A stretch of 64,000 nucleotides of DNA from Monosporascus cannonballus (GCA_004154925.1 QJNS01000005.1:496001-560000), one strand, 5' to 3'; numbered from the stretch's first letter, positions 14,415-27,008 are shown. Made by a program: numbers and translations. Notes: generated from the sequence alone by a model not told the origin.

Positions 14415-15777
14415 AGCGGCGTACAGGCGTCCTGAAAACCAGACATGCGTCGATTTGTACCGGGAATGTTTGCAAATGTCGTCTATAATACTTGAGACCG
14501 CCGCTGTATGTTGTCGATACGATCGATACCCGAAGCTCGGAGGGGGAAAAGGGGGCCTTGTCATCGTGCATCTTGTTGTGTTCCTCCATTGCTAAGAAGC
14601 GACCTTGGCACCTAGCACTGCCAGAAGTAGTTGAAATCTGCCGAGATGGTTTCCCCCGGAGAATCTCCGAAAGGGATCTCGGGGCGGCATCTTTGTATGT
14701 GCTGGAGGCGTCCTCTTATTATGACGGTATATAGGAGCTTCCGCTGGGTAGATGAGCCTGAATGTAGTCTTCGGGGCACTGCGTATGTAAAGCACACCAA
14801 GACACGGCGCCCAATGGGGCATAATGTTTATTCTTGCACTATCACTACTGCTCTACTCCAGGATCTGCAAAAATGCGGCATCTATCAAGGGGTGGATGTC
14901 TCAAATTCAGCTCCCATTGAGAGAGCCAATGCCTGCCAGTGATCAAATCTTGGGGACGGGAGGGTCTTATTCTTTCAAATATTGATCCCGCGGACTTACA
15001 GGCACAAAGTATCTATTGGGCCCTTCCGCGCCCGGCTGACCGGGTCGGCGCAGACCCCCGGATCAGGAAGGTTATTCTCCCTAATCGGCCAACCAATCAC
15101 GGGCTGCTCTTCCGCCCGTCTAACCCCAAGCCCGGGTCTTGGCGCACACCTACCGGCATCCAACGATGTCGCGCATTATCGACAGCTTGCCTGTATGGAT
15201 GGCTATCGCTGCGTCTGAGGTCCCCAGGGTCCCCCACTCGTAGCATTTGCAGACTTGCCATATCGGGTAGGCGTTCTCGAGCGATAGGACAGGAGTCCAC
15301 GACACGTGTGGTCTTGGTGCGGATGCCGCCTTTCTTAGTGTGCGTGACTGTGGTCCCTGATTTCCTTCTGTGGTTGGCACCGAATTGATAAGATTAAGAT
15401 CGCAATCTGAGACAGCTCCCGTAGGCTCCTGCTCTCACTAACTAAGATCGTCGGTTATACGCCCGCCGATCCCTCGCATGGCGGGACGATAGGTGGAATT
15501 CTGTGTCTCCAAGGCCATGGGGTTCCTGGGAAACCTATTACATGCCTGACTGATAGGCGTGTCTGTATTGGTTGCGTACGTGTAGCTCGTGAGACCGAGT
15601 GGGCTGGGGCTATCACGGGTGTACCATCGTCGAGTCTGGCCCACGAGGGAGAGAGAGGTCGGTGGTCATGTAGAAGTTATAAGAGCCTCGTTCGCCACCG
15701 CTGGTGTGAACACGACTTGCTGTGCGGCTCGTCGCTTGTCGATTAAGTCCCTCTGATACCCCCGCCTCGCCGCAGCG
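14415..15777. other. No gene seen
   Basis: Intergenic sequence between the GTPase and the nuclease gene. The longest frame (14939-15388, plus) has no recognisable motif and a composition unlike its neighbours. I see no tRNA or other RNA gene. Confidence 0.6.
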
Positions 15778-16672
15778 ATGAAGTTCTCGTACGCCCTTAG
15801 CGGCCTCTTGTCGGCCGTCGCGGTCCTCGCTCTCCCTACGCCAGACCTCATTGAACCGGACCTGCTCAAGCGCACTCCCGTAGGTGCCCCTTAACCGCAC
15901 TTTCCCTACTCCCCTATATGACTCCACGCCTCGTTCCGGCGTCCCCAGCTCTCACTCAGAGCATTCAATAACCCCACCCACCCCCCAGCTGACAAGCCCC
16001 ACCCCGCACAGCCCGGCATCCCCTCCCCCTCGTCGGCGCGCCGCCTCCTCTCGGGTCTGAAAAGGGCGACGCCCATCGACGACGGCACCTACGACCGGGA
16101 CCTGTTCCCGCACTGGCAGTCCGTCGAGGGCACCTGCAACGCGCGCGAGTACGTGCTGCGGCGCGACGGCACGGGAGTCGAGGTCGGCAACGACTGCTAC
16201 CCGACGGCGGGGTCCTGGACGTCGCCCTACGACGGCGGCCGGCACGTGAGCCCGCCCGACATCGACATCGATCATATGGTGCCGCTGAAGAACGCCTGGA
16301 TCGTACGTACCTATTGTGCCCTCTGCGCCCAATATCCCTGACTCCGTCGATCTACGGGCCTCGGACGTTCGTGATGAGTTACCTGTATTTAACTGACGCA
16401 TCGCCTACCGCGGGACACAGTCAGGCGCCAGCGCATGGACGACAGACAGGCGCAGGGCCTTCGCCAACGACATCGACTCGCCGCAGCTGTGGGCTGTGAC
16501 GGACAGCGTCAATCGGTCCAAGGGCGACAAGAGTCCGGACAAGTGGAAGCCGCCCCTACGGTCGTTCCACTGCACCTACGCCGCGTCCTGGATTGCCGTC
16601 AAGGACAAGTACGCGCTGAGCGCCAGTATCGCCGAGGTCGGCGCCTTGGGAGCTATGTTGGATACGTGCTAG
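15778..16672 (+). CDS. Secreted HNH-type nuclease (DUF1524 / GmrSD C-terminal-like)
   Basis: The ATG at 15778 starts a clear signal peptide (MKFSYALSGLLSAVAVLALP). Exons 15778-15879, 15949-16302 and 16421-16672 give about 235 residues. For intron 1 there is an equally in-frame alternative (donor at 15884, acceptor before 15989) that removes a Pro-rich stretch. The His-Asn-His-like core is DIDHMVPLKNAW at the end of exon 2, followed by a Trp/Lys-rich segment with VNRSKGDKSPDKW. Cys pairs near the middle and at the C-terminal TC suggest disulphides. This is the layout of fungal extracellular HNH family proteins in Pfam DUF1524, inferred to cut nucleic acid outside the cell for nutrition or defence. 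Activity is not shown, but the catalytic His is present. Confidence 0.88.
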
Positions 16673-17227
16673 ACAAGTCTTATCTACGTAGCGTCTAGCT
16701 GCCTGGGTTGCGAGAGAGTGTGGTTCTCAATGGGTTGAGATAGCTTCTTTACCATCTAAATACCTAGGCGGCAGTAGGTAAACAGACGAGTATCAGGATT
16801 CGGGGCTCGAAACGAGTGTGGGATGAGATCACTTCGCCAAGATGCCTATGGATTCTCATCGATTACAACTCTAGTCTGGAAACTAGCGTTCTCGGACGTG
16901 GGGACAATCAGAGCCAGCTCATACCCTTCTAAATATCGAGAACGTTTAGTTACTCCATTTCGCATTGTGCCGATGTAATGCATGATCTATCTTCTTAATA
17001 GCAAAGCCGGCGAGATCCTCGTCAGTATTCGCATGGATCTCCTTTATCCCGTCCATGCGTGCGCATGCCCACCCATCCATCTGCTAGTACGTGAGCCATG
17101 GCCCATACCAGCATTGCTCCGGAAAACTGCGCCTCCAGCCTCCTTCATTACCGTACCGCGTACGATACAAGGCTGAAGCTTTCCCGAGCCCAGTCCCGAG
17201 ACAGGACCACCGACTACTTCGTCCTAA
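16673..17227. other. No gene seen (convergent 3' ends)
   Basis: Spacer between two convergent genes, the nuclease on plus and Shp1 on minus. It should contain both 3' untranslated regions. No structure stands out. Confidence 0.6.
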
Positions 17228-18686
17228 CTAGGAGGTACTCCTCTTGACTACAGCGGTGCCTCCCTTCTTGAACTCCGCCATCTCGCCTAGAACCAGAGTC
17301 TTGTCAGTGTGATCCCGGTTGGGGAACGTCGTAGCCAGAACCCAGCCCCCCTCCCTCAGCTGGGGCGAGGCCCTCGTGATGAAGTCGTAGACATCGCCCA
17401 TGGTCTGCGTCGTGTTGAAACGGGCCGGCAAGCGTGTGCCATCGGGCATCTGGATGCGGATCGATACGGTAGGCTGAGACTCGTCGACCGACGTGCTAGG
17501 GGGGGCTGCCGAGGTAGGCGCGGCGGCGGCCGTGTTCGATGTTGACAGCGTAGGCAGTGCCGTAGCCGCCGACGCCGGCGCGGAGGAGTCGCCCGGCACG
17601 GGGCTTCCCAGACGCCGGCCCTCGCCACTGAACGGCTTGTAGACCTTGGGGAGCGGGCGCCAGTTCTCGGCGTGCTGCTGCAGCTTGACGTCGAGAGGCT
17701 CGTCGAAGCGGATGTTCATGAGGTGCAATGGCGCGCGGCCCTGCTGGATCATGCGCAGATCGTCGGCGTTGGCCGGGTCGTCGAACCGTCGCAACTCTCC
17801 GTCGTCGATGCTGAACCCGTCCTGCCAGAGATGTAGCGTTCGCTCCTGGACCTCCTCATTCTGCGAGCGGCTACGGCTGGCGGAACCGGCGGGGGGGGCG
17901 CTAGGGTCCGGGATGACGCGGCTAGGCGTCCCCTCGCCCCCTAGGGTCTGGCCGGAACCGCGAAATGAACTGGGACCGGCATTTGACGGACCGGGCGATG
18001 CCGTGTCGGGGCGCTGCGCGTTACTGTGGTGGGCAGTCATCAGCATCTGTCTGCGAAAGAGGAGAGGCAGGCTCTAGCCGATGAGAAGAAAGGAAGATGG
18101 CCCTGAGCTACGGATCATCGAGCACTCACCTCCGGGCCTTGGCGAGAATATCGTTGAGTAGTTTCTTGGGATCGGATCGTTGAGAGGGGTCCTGAACAGC
18201 GAGACCGCTCTTCTCACCACCGGCATAGGTATTTCTGGGATCACGGGGATCAAGGTCGGCCTCGTCATCGTCGTCTTCATCGTCGTCGTTAGCATGGCCA
18301 GCACCTATCGAGCTAAGCGTGGCGAGACCCGTTTTCTTCTGGGGCTTCTTGGCCGCGGAGCGGGAAGTGGTAGGGATTGCCTGAGGGGCGGGTCGGCCAT
18401 CTAGGGTTCGCGGGCCGGTGTAGTCGTCCGCTACAGCATGGGAGCTGCTGCCCGCAGCCGCGGTTTGGGTTTCGTCCTCCTCGGCGTCGGCGAAATATGC
18501 CTGGACTGCAGCTTCGAGGTTGCCGTTGGTAGCCGTCAGGTATTCCTTGCACTACATTCAAACGAGTCAGCTGGGGATTCTCCCAAGACGGAAAAAAGGG
18601 AGAGCGCATACTCTGCTTTCGTTCAGGTTGGTGATGGCCGCGAGGTTGGCGACGAGCTCGTCGGGGATCGCATTGTTGTCCGCCAT
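17228..18686 (-). CDS. shp1: Shp1/p47-type UBX-domain cofactor of Cdc48
   Basis: Three exons on minus, 18612-18686, 18130-18551 and 17228-18050, join in frame (introns of 60 and 79 bases) to about 439 residues. An N-terminal UBA domain (about 5-45, split by intron 1) is followed by a long acidic, low-complexity linker with an Asp/Glu run. A SEP domain starts near 236 (HLWQDGFSIDDGELRRFDD), and a C-terminal UBX domain spans about 358-436 with the characteristic FPN loop (TTFPNRDHTD). UBA-SEP-UBX in this order defines the p47/Shp1 family, which links ubiquitylated clients to the AAA ATPase Cdc48 and also regulates protein phosphatase 1 in yeast. The linker holds a phenylalanine-glycine-poor, Ser/Pro-rich stretch just before SEP. 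The start at 18686 is the only ATG that keeps the UBA domain whole. Confidence 0.93.
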
Positions 18687-19451
18687 CTCGGAGAACTGTA
18701 TTGGCCGGCGATCGGATATCCGACTGTGGTGACGTGAGGCAACGGGGGTGTCGAGATGACGAAGAGTACGTGGATACGTGTGGGAATGCGGCGGGTCTGA
18801 TGGATAGCTAGGGATCTGTGAAATTGACTCGGGAGTTCACTCGTTCTCTTCGGTGAGGGGAGGGGGGAAGATTGATAGGTGAAGAGGAAGTAGACGGGAT
18901 CGAGGAGATGAATGGTGCATACGAAGCACAAAATGCAATGTACTAGGTAGGTAAGCAGACGTACGAAAGTTTGTTGGTACCTCCTCGTAAGTATGTAGAA
19001 ACAAACAGGCAGCCCCATCGACGTCAAGCTCCCCCACCCTTTGGCGCCTACCCTCAACTTTAACAGCCGTGGCGGGGCACTAACCCCGCGCTATCCTGCT
19101 TAAGTAAATACCTAGTACGATGGAATTGCTACGTAAGCCAGGAGCAGTAATCCCTAAATAAGCAATTATCGATACCTAGCGGTTTGGAGTAGCGACGGAA
19201 CGGGCGACGGCCCCATCCACGGGGCTTGAATGGGAAATACTGGACCTACCTAGGACAGTAGACAGCTTCAAACCTGGACAATGCGAGGCCCGCCAGACTA
19301 CCAAGGCACGCCGTCACTCCCCGCGCCTTCGACCGCTCGACACCTTGCTAGCAACAACACCTTCAGTTTCGACTTAGGAAGAATTTCCACGAGACACAAT
19401 TGACACCCGGCTTCCCATTACTCCTCCTGCCGGCTTCCCATTGCGCCCACG
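18687..19451. promoter_or_regulatory. Shared upstream region of shp1 and mim1
   Basis: The two genes diverge from this 765-base region, so it should contain both promoters. It has copies of a tacctag/ctaggta-type word (for example near 19104-19116 and 19243-19254) that recurs upstream of other genes here. No TATA box or named factor site is obvious. Confidence 0.5.
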
Positions 19452-19920
19452 ATGTCATCCCAAGACTCGCCTCACCCGCTCGCAGGGTCCGGCGTGACCA
19501 TGCATTCCGACAGCGAGCAGTACTCGGCCGGCGACGACATATCGGCATCGCCCAATTCCTCGTCGTCGTCGCCAGTCATCCTCTATAAGCCACCGACCGT
19601 CTGGTCGCTGGTGCGGGGAGCCGCCATTAACTTAATACTACCCTTCATCAACGGCATGATGTTAGGGTTCGGTGAGCTATTTGCGCACGAGGCGGCATTC
19701 AGGCTGGGATGGGGAGGCACAAGGGTGAGTGGCTTCAGATTACACGCCGCTGCAGACGCCTTTCCGGGAATCTTTCTGGGTGGGCCAGGTGACGCTGACT
19801 CGATTATGTTAGGTGTTCCCGCTGTCCAGGAGGAGAACGCACGCCATCGGCCCCGGCGTCGAGATTCGTGAAAGACCCAGGTCGGGAACAGACCTTGACG
19901 ATCTGGCGAGTCTGGAGTGA
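19452..19920 (+). CDS. mim1: Mitochondrial outer-membrane insertase subunit Mim1/Tom13
   Basis: Two exons, 19452-19724 and 19813-19920, with a GTGAGT...TTAG intron, give about 126 residues. A Ser/Asp-rich cytosolic N-terminus is followed by one membrane segment (about 54-75) with a GxxxG motif (GMMLG, 68-72), then the signature GELFAHEAAFRLGWGGT. This core is highly conserved in fungal Mim1 (Pfam TOM13). Mim1 with Mim2 forms the MIM complex that inserts alpha-helical outer-membrane proteins and helps TOM assembly. The gene is short but complete for the family. The C-terminal tail after the core (VFPLSRRR...) comes wholly from exon 2. Confidence 0.92.
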
Positions 19921-20784
19921 CTAGATGGGGTCCTGCGCAGATGTAAGGCAGATGGCCATGATTTTTCCCGCACGCGACCCGCATAAGATTTACACGGCGT
20001 AGGCACGTCGTCGAACAAGTTACAGGCGCGGCTAGATTTGCAGGCTCGAGCATTTAAGAGAAGAGGAAAACATGGTACTTTTGGTGGGAGGACCTTTGTG
20101 TATAGAAGCTCCAGAGACAGTTTAGGGAGGGGAACCGAGTCTATATTCACGTGTAGGACGTTGGGCTGCCGGGATGGGCCCTTACTTGGACCAATCAATG
20201 TACATATATACGTATATGAAAGCCACCGCTCCCGTCGTCTACAGCACAACCCGGAAGCTCCCCAGGTTGCGTATTATCGATCCACCGGTACAATTGTCGT
20301 TGTGCGGGCCTCATAGAGCGCAGGATTGAGCCGGTGTCTCCGCAAGGGCTGGGGATTCACATCCACACCTGGATCTCCGTAGATGGACACGGACGCGAAG
20401 ATTTCTTTCAGGGTTACCTATCTTTACAGCATGCAACTAGCAGTTGGCAGCGTATTACAGCGCTGGAATCGAAGACATGCCTCTTACCACATATCCAGTG
20501 GAGGTCCATCTCAAGCTACATCCATGAAGTACATATGACCCGGGACTGTCACTGACACCCAGTGCCGATTAATGCATAGGTACATATCGTGTATGTAGGT
20601 ACTAGGTACCGAAGAAGCGGAAATGGCGGACAGCGGACCGAAAAGATTCCGGCCGTGCCGACCCACCCTGGCAAAATTAACGGATCCCGTTCTACATCGA
20701 AGGGCCGAGACGACTCGAGCTCGACAGAGACTCGCATTGGGCGCAAAAAGGTCTCGGGGGTGGTGAACTATACTCATCACAGTC
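19921..20784. other. No gene seen (mim1-oxa1 spacer)
   Basis: The spacer between two tandem genes. It must include the mim1 3' end and the oxa1 promoter. A palindromic gtaggtactaggtac-type word lies near 20596-20610. Confidence 0.55.
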
Positions 20785-22615
20785 ATGTTGCCCAAAAGAG
20801 GAGTACCAAGTCGGATAAACCCGGCCTTCGCGCTGCGGCAAGGTTCCAAGGTAGTTAATTATGCATATATCCATTTCTATCCTAGGTATACCCGAGTGTC
20901 TCATGCGCTCGATGATGTTGACGATAACGCTGATCCCGTTGCTTCTCGCAGGTCCTTCGACCGTCAGCCCGACAATTCTCTCGATTGTCTAGCCAGGGAA
21001 CAAATGCGCCGTTAGCAGGCCTGGAATCGAGCTCACTGCCGCGATTGGCCTCGATCGGCGCGTGTGGTCCCTCCATCATCTCTTTGAGGCCCTGTGTTGT
21101 AGGAGGAGCGTCTACCGTCTTTGCCAGCCGCGCCGGAGCTTCGCGCAACCTGTCTCTGTGGCCTTTCGGCTCGAAACAGCAGCAGTCTCCGGGCGAGACA
21201 CCGGCGGCTACCGCTGAGACCTCTCCCGAGCCTGAGCCATCAGCCGCCGCGACGACCATCAGCCCGGATGCTTCTTCCCCGGCCGCGCAGCCAGTCTCGC
21301 AGCCAGTCTCGCAGGATGCCACCGCCTCGGCCTCTTCTCACTCCGCCGACCCCTTCGCTCAATCCGCAACCCCCATTGACCCCTCCCTGGATAACCTCGA
21401 CCTGACGCCGTCCATCCTCGACATCCCCGAGCGGATAGGGTATCTCAAGGAGCTCGGCCTGGAGTTCGGACCGGGACCGACCGCCGCGTGCGAGTGGCTC
21501 CTCGAGCACGTCTACGTGTATACCGGCCTGCCGTGGTGGGGCGCTCTGGCCACTGCGGCGACGCTGTGGCGCGTCATCCTGTTCTTGCCCACGCTGCGCG
21601 CCTCCAAGAGCTCAGCCCTCATGCAGGAGATGCAGAAATCGCCCGAGTACCTGCAGGCCTCCGAGGAGTTCAAGCTGGCCGCCTACCGCACCCACGACAA
21701 TATGGCTATGATGAAGGCCCGCGCGAGGATGACCGCCATCAGAAAACAGGCCGGTGTCAGCTTCTGGTGGCTCCCCGTCCCACTCCTCACCGTGCCGTTC
21801 TCCTTCGGCATGTTCCGCCTCGTGCGCGGCATGGCCTCCATCCCCGTGCCTAGCATGGAGACCGGCGGCTTCGCCTGGTTCACCGATCTGACAATTCATG
21901 ATCCCTACTACATACTCCCTATCGCGAACGTGCTCTTGGGTACTCTAATGTTCAAGGTAAAAAGACCGTCCGCGTATCACGTCCTATTAGCACCCCGTCC
22001 CATTCTCTTACGCCCCTTTCCTCTTGCGCCCATTTCTTATTATCCTCTTCCACGCCTTTTGCCTCCTATACCCTCTCCCGGCCGCCCCGTCTACATAGTT
22101 CTTTTTCGACTATGGCTAACATGAACGCATAGCAAAATCAAAAGGCCAACCTAAACCCGAATCCCACGCAGGCGGCGATGATGAAGTCCATGATATACAT
22201 CTTCCCGCCTCTCATCTTCGTCTCCACCGCCTGGCTGCCGGCCGGCCTGCAGTGGTTCTTCCTGATGCTATCCGCGACGACCGTCGCCCAGACCACCGCT
22301 ACCCTGAACCCGGCCATCCGGCGATGGGCCGACCTGCCGCCTCTCCCCTCCTCCGCCGGTCCGGTTCCGGGCGCCGGTGCGGTCACGTACCAGGCACCCA
22401 CCGTGCGCTCCGCGAAGAACGGGGAGAAGGGCGAGAAGGGTGGCATTATAAAAGACATCACCAAGGGCGTCCAGAACACCCTCGGCCAGGACGACCGGAA
22501 GAAGGCGTGGGAGAAGGCCGAAGAGTACGAAGCGCGCCGCGCCGTCGAGGAGAAGGAGAAGGAGTTTAGGAGGTTGGAGGAGATGCGCCGGAAGAGGAAG
22601 AAGGGCCAGGTGTAG
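20785..22615 (+). CDS. oxa1: Mitochondrial inner-membrane insertase Oxa1 (YidC/Oxa1 family)
   Basis: Exons 20785-20850, 20952-21956 and 22133-22615 join in phase to about 517 residues. The start lies in a short first exon (MLPKRGVPSRINP) upstream of the main open frame, which itself has no ATG near its beginning. The joined N-terminus (ARQFSRLS and RNLSLWPFG) looks like a matrix-targeting presequence. A Pro/Ala/Ser-rich linker leads to the core, with membrane segments near WWGALATAATLWRVILFLP, SFWWLPVPLLTVPFSFGMFRL and, in the last exon, MIYIFPPLIFVSTAWLPAGL, followed by LQWFFLMLSATTVAQ. The C-terminal tail is Lys/Glu-rich (about 80 residues), as expected for the matrix coiled coil that binds the mitoribosome. 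Oxa1 inserts mitochondrially encoded and some imported proteins. Cox18 is a less likely alternative because it lacks this tail. Confidence 0.92.
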
Positions 22616-23742
22616 ATATACCCCCTCCGTACCTACCTACCTACCTACCCCTCCTGCTGGCATGAAGTGTACCATTTGGTCACTGTTGTATTATAGAATT
22701 CCGATGCGGACCATGTGGTAGTGGATGGCAATACTGGCAGCTGTACTCATAGTAGACTACATGTCAAACGGGCGACAATGCGCAGTCGCCTCTCTGTACC
22801 ATGGTTACCCGGCGCCGTCCGGGCAAGAGAGACTTGTTACGTAAACCAACCAACGTGTGAGCCCTTCGGCCGTCGTAGCCATGTGAGTTTCTACGTTACC
22901 CCACAACAGAATTTCACCGAGATGTGTGAGTTCGGGGCTCAAACGGCTGCAGAGCCTAGGTCAGCTGGCCACCTTACCCAACAAACAGCAGAGCAACATG
23001 GCCATTACACCTCGATGGTTTCATATAGAGCCACCCCCAGGAAAAGTCCCAGGACCCCGAGTGTTATGGAATCACATGTAAAAGCAGCGGCTCCGGCAGG
23101 TTCGGCACCAATACAACTACGGCAACAGACCTGCTTCCTTCAGCCGCCCCTTGTAACACGAGCAAAGCTCCTCGGGCAAGCCAAACGGGCATCCGCTTTC
23201 GGCATCTTCTCATCCGGGACCAACCGCCTCCTTAACCGACGAGACGGGATTCACTAATGGCATCCGGTGTAACTCAAGGCGATAGCTTGGCCGTCAGACC
23301 ATTGGGCAGCGGGCGAGAGCCTACCGGCATCAGGGGCAAAGGTCAATAACGGGGGGACCGCCAGTGCCCAAAAAGCAAAGGAAGGATCCAAAGACTCGGT
23401 TCCGACGCTCCAACAAATCCATTCTAGGCGACACTAGGGTTTCCATGCAACACAGTCGCACTATTAGAAATATTCCCCACATCTTTAGCTGGCGCTACCT
23501 CGTCACGGTTATTATGCAAGATGAACGCTTGGAACGTGTCTGAATACCTAGCTCAAGTCCTCGACGGTGGTAGGATCAGGAGTCTCGTCCGTTGGGGAAG
23601 CTGTTCCGCCAAACCACATTATACGGCCGGTGGCCAAGCTCGGTTCCGTCGAAATGAATCTGCACGAGTTGGGTTAGACAACCGACCTAACATTAAACTT
23701 CGTACCTGCAGCAGATCAGGCAACCCAACCGAGAAACGTAGG

Positions 23743-24158
23743 GCCCGCAGCCGCCCCGCTAGGTTGACCTCGCCAAATCGTTAATTGACCCGAGCTAACC
23801 GCTCCCTGGAAACCCCACCGCTTATCATCTTTCGCCCCGTACAAACCAATGGGCAGCCGGGTTCCAGGTTGGTGCAGTGCATCTACCATCACACCACCAC
23901 TAACACCACCACCTGCAAATATCAAGGCCATATACTCAAATCGAGGTCCTCTCGCCGGCCTCCCAAACCCGCCCCCCCCCCCCCGGGGGGGCTCACCTTA
24001 TTACCCGCTGGCTACGATCTGCCATGTTAAAACCAGAAGTATCACCCTTGATGCGGATTTCCGTCGGGATGGGTGATCGTCGGTGGGGTTGCCAGGGAGC
24101 GGTTAGCTCGGGTCAATTAACGATTCGGCGAGGTGAACCTAGCTGGGGCAGGTGCACC
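23743..24158. repeat. Imperfect inverted repeat, about 84-base arms
   Basis: Arm 23743-23826 is close to the reverse complement of arm 24075-24158. A 34-base core is perfect (23776-23809 against 24092-24125). Outside the core there are mostly single mismatches. The 248-base spacer contains a C13G7 tract at 23972-23991. It may be the remnant of a small inverted-repeat transposon, an inverted duplication, or a hairpin RNA source. No flanking target duplication was found by eye. Confidence 0.75.
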
Positions 24159-27008
24159 GGCTGGCTGGCGGCTCATGACTCGTTAAACGTCCAGGGACGC
24201 TTGGCCGCGTTCTCGCGCAAGCAGGTTCGCGAATTCCGGCGCAGTCTACCTTTCGAATCCACTCGGAGATATGTTAGATGGTGGGTTACCACGCAAAGTG
24301 CGGGCTATGGAAATTATGATCACGGTCGTCGACAGCCTCCGAGGACGGGTCTATATGATCCGGTTCCCCGAGGGCGCTCGAAGAGTTGAACAGGCTTGGA
24401 CAGTGAGTCAACTATACTGTCTACCGTACTAGCTATATCCCTTAATCGAAGGCTAGCCTCCGAGGTTCCGTAGCGTTTCAGCGTCCGCTCTTGCAAGCAT
24501 CATCCATATTCATTCGTGTTCCGCTCACCCGGTCCGATGGCATCGCGTTATACCCATCATCCGAATACCGAATGGCTTCAAGCTCTATATTTACCTGAAT
24601 CACTGACTGTTGCGGCGGGGAACTGAACGATCAATGTAGTAACAGATATTCTCGCTCCGTTCGGGCCGTATGCCTAGCTGTGTGGAACTCTATGTACGAC
24701 GCGTCTATATCTGTAACGTATCCAATATCGGCAGTGTGCCGTGGGCTGCTTGTGGAAGTTGACCCGATGGGGAGGATTCGCTAATAAAGAGCATCGGGCC
24801 GAGTTATCGCCCGAGCATCCTTAGATAGGAGATACCAGCCAATACTTCATGGTCTATACGTATGGCACACCTCGCCTATTAACGCGCGGCTCGGTCACGG
24901 AAGCGGGCGGCTACTAAACCGGCGTCTACCATGCGACGAGAATTTGCGGGTTGACTTGGCTAGTTGGGTAGGCGAGCACCGACTGGCGCTATGCATCGTG
25001 TCCTCACCCCTTGTTCGGTTCCCGGATCCTCGCCTTCTCGTGGAATCATCGTCCCCTGCCCTGCCTGGTGGGAACGGCGACAAGGCTGAAAATTGTATTG
25101 CAATCGTTTCGTATCTCGGGGGATTGACCGGGTGGGCCTTTCTCCATCCCTCTCCATTGTCATATGTCCATCTTTGCCTAGCCTAGGCATATCCTCATAC
25201 GCCTGACCTCAAACCTCATCTTCGGATGCGAACGCAAGGAGGCACGGCAACAGTCCATTTGCTGCCTACCTTCTACGCCAAGTACGCCTAAACACCTACT
25301 AGGTACCTAATAGTTGTCTTGTTAATCCGCGAGTCACTCGCCGGCCTTACATACTGTCTATGTAGGTTGTGAGCGCCTACTTTGGCTGATGAGATACCAG
25401 CAATTGGTCCTACCTACCAAGCCCATATCGTTAGAGAGCCGGTAAGACTGACTCCTAAACACGGCGCGAGAACTGGCGGAGATGCGTGCCTCCCTCGCGC
25501 CGGGGACTGAACCTCTCCGTGTGTGACCAATGACACTAGCCGTGGCCGCTTGCCTAGTTAGCGTTAGTATGGGCAGTTATGGATATCTTCCCCGGCAATC
25601 ACAGGGATCCAGGGGGACGGAGAGCCGAACTGGGCAAAGACCTAGGAAGATGGAGTCCCTTGTCCGGTGCCTGACGATCATATCCAGGGCCCACCACTAA
25701 CCAAAATAGTGACCTTTCACTGCACTACGGTACAGTGATCACTGGCCTAGAGTGTTCATCCCATCCCATCCAACTTCCCAGGTGTCCCTACCCGCCGGAG
25801 AGACCGAGGATCGCCAGGATGCCGCATTGGCCCTTTTGCGTAAATTGGTCCCTAGACTCACTGTAGTACTGCCCTGCAGGGTCTGGCAACAGCAGAGCAT
25901 GTCCGCTAAGGAGGGCCGGGCCCCAAGCAAGCTCCCAGAGTAGGTAGGGGCTAGGAGCTAAGTGGGCGAACCGGTTGCCGATCCAGCGGGGCCGGGTCGC
26001 ATCCTCTCGACTCGTTCGATTGGGCGATTCTTACGGCATTTGAACATATGAGGCGAACGGGGGGGACACGGAGAGAGAGAGAGAAGGGAGAAATAGGAAA
26101 GATAGAAGGGCAGGGGGTGTCCTGAATTAACAGCTGGGACTGAAATCCCTTCCCCCCGACTACCTTAGCTCTACCCAGGGATAGGAAAAAAGTTTGCTGG
26201 CGATAAACCAAACTTCAACCTCTTCCAACCCATCTTGGGGTGAACTGTATTACCTACGTCCCCTGGCTTATTGCTTCTTTGCCTTCGCCGCGTATCGCGC
26301 ATCGTGCATTGTTTAGATATCCCAAGTACGCGGCACTCATCATCACAGGCTGGTTAGATGCACCACGCACGCTGCATACTCTATCTACACACCTAACGTT
26401 ACATCTCCGAGTAACAGAGTGCCAGCCCTCCTTACCCCTAGGAATCTGCTTGCCTTGTATGGTAACCTTCCCTACTGTATTACGCACAGCCACGAGGTCT
26501 CTCCTTCATCAATGCCGGCTCCGTGGAACGCTTGATTCCGACACGACCTGAGGATTCAGGTTGCTTGCGGCTCGACCTCAGCTATTACGGGCTACCGTCG
26601 TATCCTTTTCCATATGGTATCTACTGGTCCCTCGTCCTCCTGTGCTGGGAATCTACCGCTTATTAGAGCAATCGGGCTCTAAGCCATACCTGCCCGCGCC
26701 GAAAACGCACGAGGCGAGGAGACACCGAGACGGAGGTTAGACGGGCAACAAGGAGAGCAGTTCCCCTGTGCCGATTCACCGACATTCCGTTCCCAATTGG
26801 GCGAACAGGGCTCGCATCAGGAGATTGAAACCAGGGGCCATCTGCCCAACTTGGAAGAAGCTTGGAGCTTTGGACCAGAGCTTCCCTTGAGCTGGAGGAG
26901 CTTGGGGCTGAAGCTGGCGCCTGAGTCTCGACATTGACAATTTTGCCGCTTGGGGTTTCGTGGGATCTTCGTCGCTCTTAATTTATTACCCCACATCGAA
27001 TTGGCATA

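Noticed and set aside
14939..15388. 149-codon plus-strand frame
   Set aside because: No recognisable domain and overlapping frames of similar length on both strands.
20785..22615. Cox18 instead of Oxa1
   Set aside because: The long Lys/Glu-rich C-terminal tail and the length of about 517 residues fit Oxa1.
22715..23257. 180-codon plus-strand frame
   Set aside because: No motif, no splice or start context, and a random-looking composition.
24075..24158. tRNA gene (ggttagctcgg resembles an A box)
   Set aside because: No B box or cloverleaf could be drawn, and the sequence is an arm of an inverted repeat.
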